NCBI GenBank assembly: GCA_910588215.1
Contig: CAJUQJ010000069.1
Location: 1 to 14,371 of the forward strand
Length of the DNA: 14,371 nucleotides
Direction: 5' to 3'
DNA from: an uncultured Lachnospiraceae bacterium
GTDB lineage: Bacteria > Bacillota > Clostridia > Lachnospirales > Lachnospiraceae
The translations under genes and the position numbers were made by a program. Shown here one piece after another: positions 13,844-14,371 of this stretch (the stretch's first letter is position 1; the number at the start of each line of letters is the position of its first letter). Below the pieces are notes generated by a model, which was not told the DNA's origin, ran no database searches, and saw nothing but the letters and a program-made list of their open reading frames with translations.

Positions 13844-14362
13844 CTATATTGAAATCCAAAATCTTTGAATAATGCCACTTTTACTTAATCCCACTGTATC
13901 AACAATTTCGTTTTCCATCACTCCACCGTTTTTAATAATCGTCCTTTGCGAAGCTACATTTTCCTTATCGCAGGTCACTAAAACCTTGCTTTCTCCAAAC
14001 GCACGGCAAAAAGGTAAAACCAATTCCAGCATTTCAGACGCATAACCTTTTCGTCTTTCAGACGGACGGACACTATATCCAATATTACCCCCAAAATTTT
14101 TGAGAAAATCCGATAATGGGTGTCGAAAATCAATCATACCAACAACAAAATCGTCTTTTCGCCTTACCGCTAAAAACACTTCTGATGGAACATATCCGCT
14201 TTTATATTTTTCTCTTAATCTTCTCTCAAATTCAATCCACTCATCAAATGATTGGACATCTTTAAGACCTGCACAACCATCAAAACTATCTCCACATTGT
14301 AACATTTCTTCTTTATATGACATAACTTGTTCTGCATATAGTTTAGATGGCCTAATCAACAT
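13844..14362 (-). CDS. GNAT family N-acetyltransferase
   Basis: An acetyltransferase of about 172 residues, transferring an acetyl group from acetyl-CoA to an unidentified amine. The N-terminal part has the SFDGCAGL and EEW-like SFDEWIEFERRLREKYKSGY segments of a common Firmicutes subfamily. The acetyl-CoA loop is the GNIGYSVRPSERRKGYA block (R-R-K-G-Y-A in place of Q/RxxGxG/A), followed by the KVLVTCDKENVASQRTIIKNGG motif and the C-terminal QRFW. The ATG at 14362 is the first inside the window, but the frame stays open to the edge and homologues may start a few residues earlier, so the true start is uncertain and no ribosome binding site can be seen. Confidence 0.92.
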   Translation of the reverse strand: MLIRPSKLYAEQVMSYKEEMLQCGDSFDGCAGLKDVQSFDEWIEFERRLREKYKSGYVPSEVFLAVRRKDDFVVGMIDFRHPLSDFLKNFGGNIGYSVRPSERRKGYASEMLELVLPFCRAFGESKVLVTCDKENVASQRTIIKNGGVMENEIVDTVGLSKSGIIQRFWISI

Positions 14363-14371
14363 CAATTCATG

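Noticed and set aside
13779..13878. Upstream extension of the chimeric ORF to a start at 13878
   Set aside because: The extra residues overlap the acetyltransferase gene end in another frame and lack a ribosome binding site; the start at 13773 has a strong one.

Overview
The window reads like a low-to-mid GC Gram-positive gut anaerobe, most probably a Lachnospiraceae-type Clostridium. The grounds are strong AGGAGG-type ribosome binding sites, tRNA genes without an encoded CCA, lipoproteins with clear lipoboxes, and gene families (DUF3737, MATE, LysR, hybrid sensor kinases, MacB-type ABC ATPases, cyclophilin-like lipoproteins) that are usual in that family. The taxonomic call is an inference; no marker gene is present.

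Layout. (1) 1-380: the N-terminal third of an ABC transporter ATPase (minus) with a promoter that looks activator-dependent. (2) 483-2104 (plus): remnant of an integrated element, with a small HTH protein, a probable BECR-fold nuclease whose reading frame runs into foreign sequence, and a tyrosine integrase destroyed by a frameshift, an internal deletion, a nonsense codon and loss of a catalytic Arg. (3) 2087-2364: a tRNA-Glu/tRNA-Cys operon (minus) with promoter and terminator; the dead integrase ends inside that terminator, suggesting a tRNA-end integration site. (4) 2422-6621 (minus): a substrate-binding lipoprotein and a large hybrid histidine kinase with no permease nearby, a plausible ligand-sensing pair. 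(5) Two 141-bp direct repeats (3804-3944 and 7173-7313) bracket the kinase and a fragment of an ECF transporter S component. (6) 7360-10778 (minus): an operon of DUF3737, MATE exporter, a twice-deleted LysE-type exporter and a cyclophilin-like lipoprotein. (7) 10843-12106: decayed DNA, with a linear amide C-N hydrolase lipoprotein gene interrupted by a 158-bp MITE-like element, a hairpin repeat and a transposase tail. (8) 12164-13485: a small conserved protein and a divergent LysR regulator with a textbook T-N11-A box. (9) 13555-end: a chimeric short ORF and a GNAT acetyltransferase, both minus.

Working together. Regions 6-8 look like one LysR-controlled cluster (regulator, exporter, DUF3737, lipoprotein enzyme, cyclophilin-like lipoprotein, small protein) that has been broken up by insertions and deletions. 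The most interesting unexplained signals are the near-identical repeats lying just 3' of two unrelated minus-strand genes, and the small inverted-repeat element whose removal would exactly restore an open frame.
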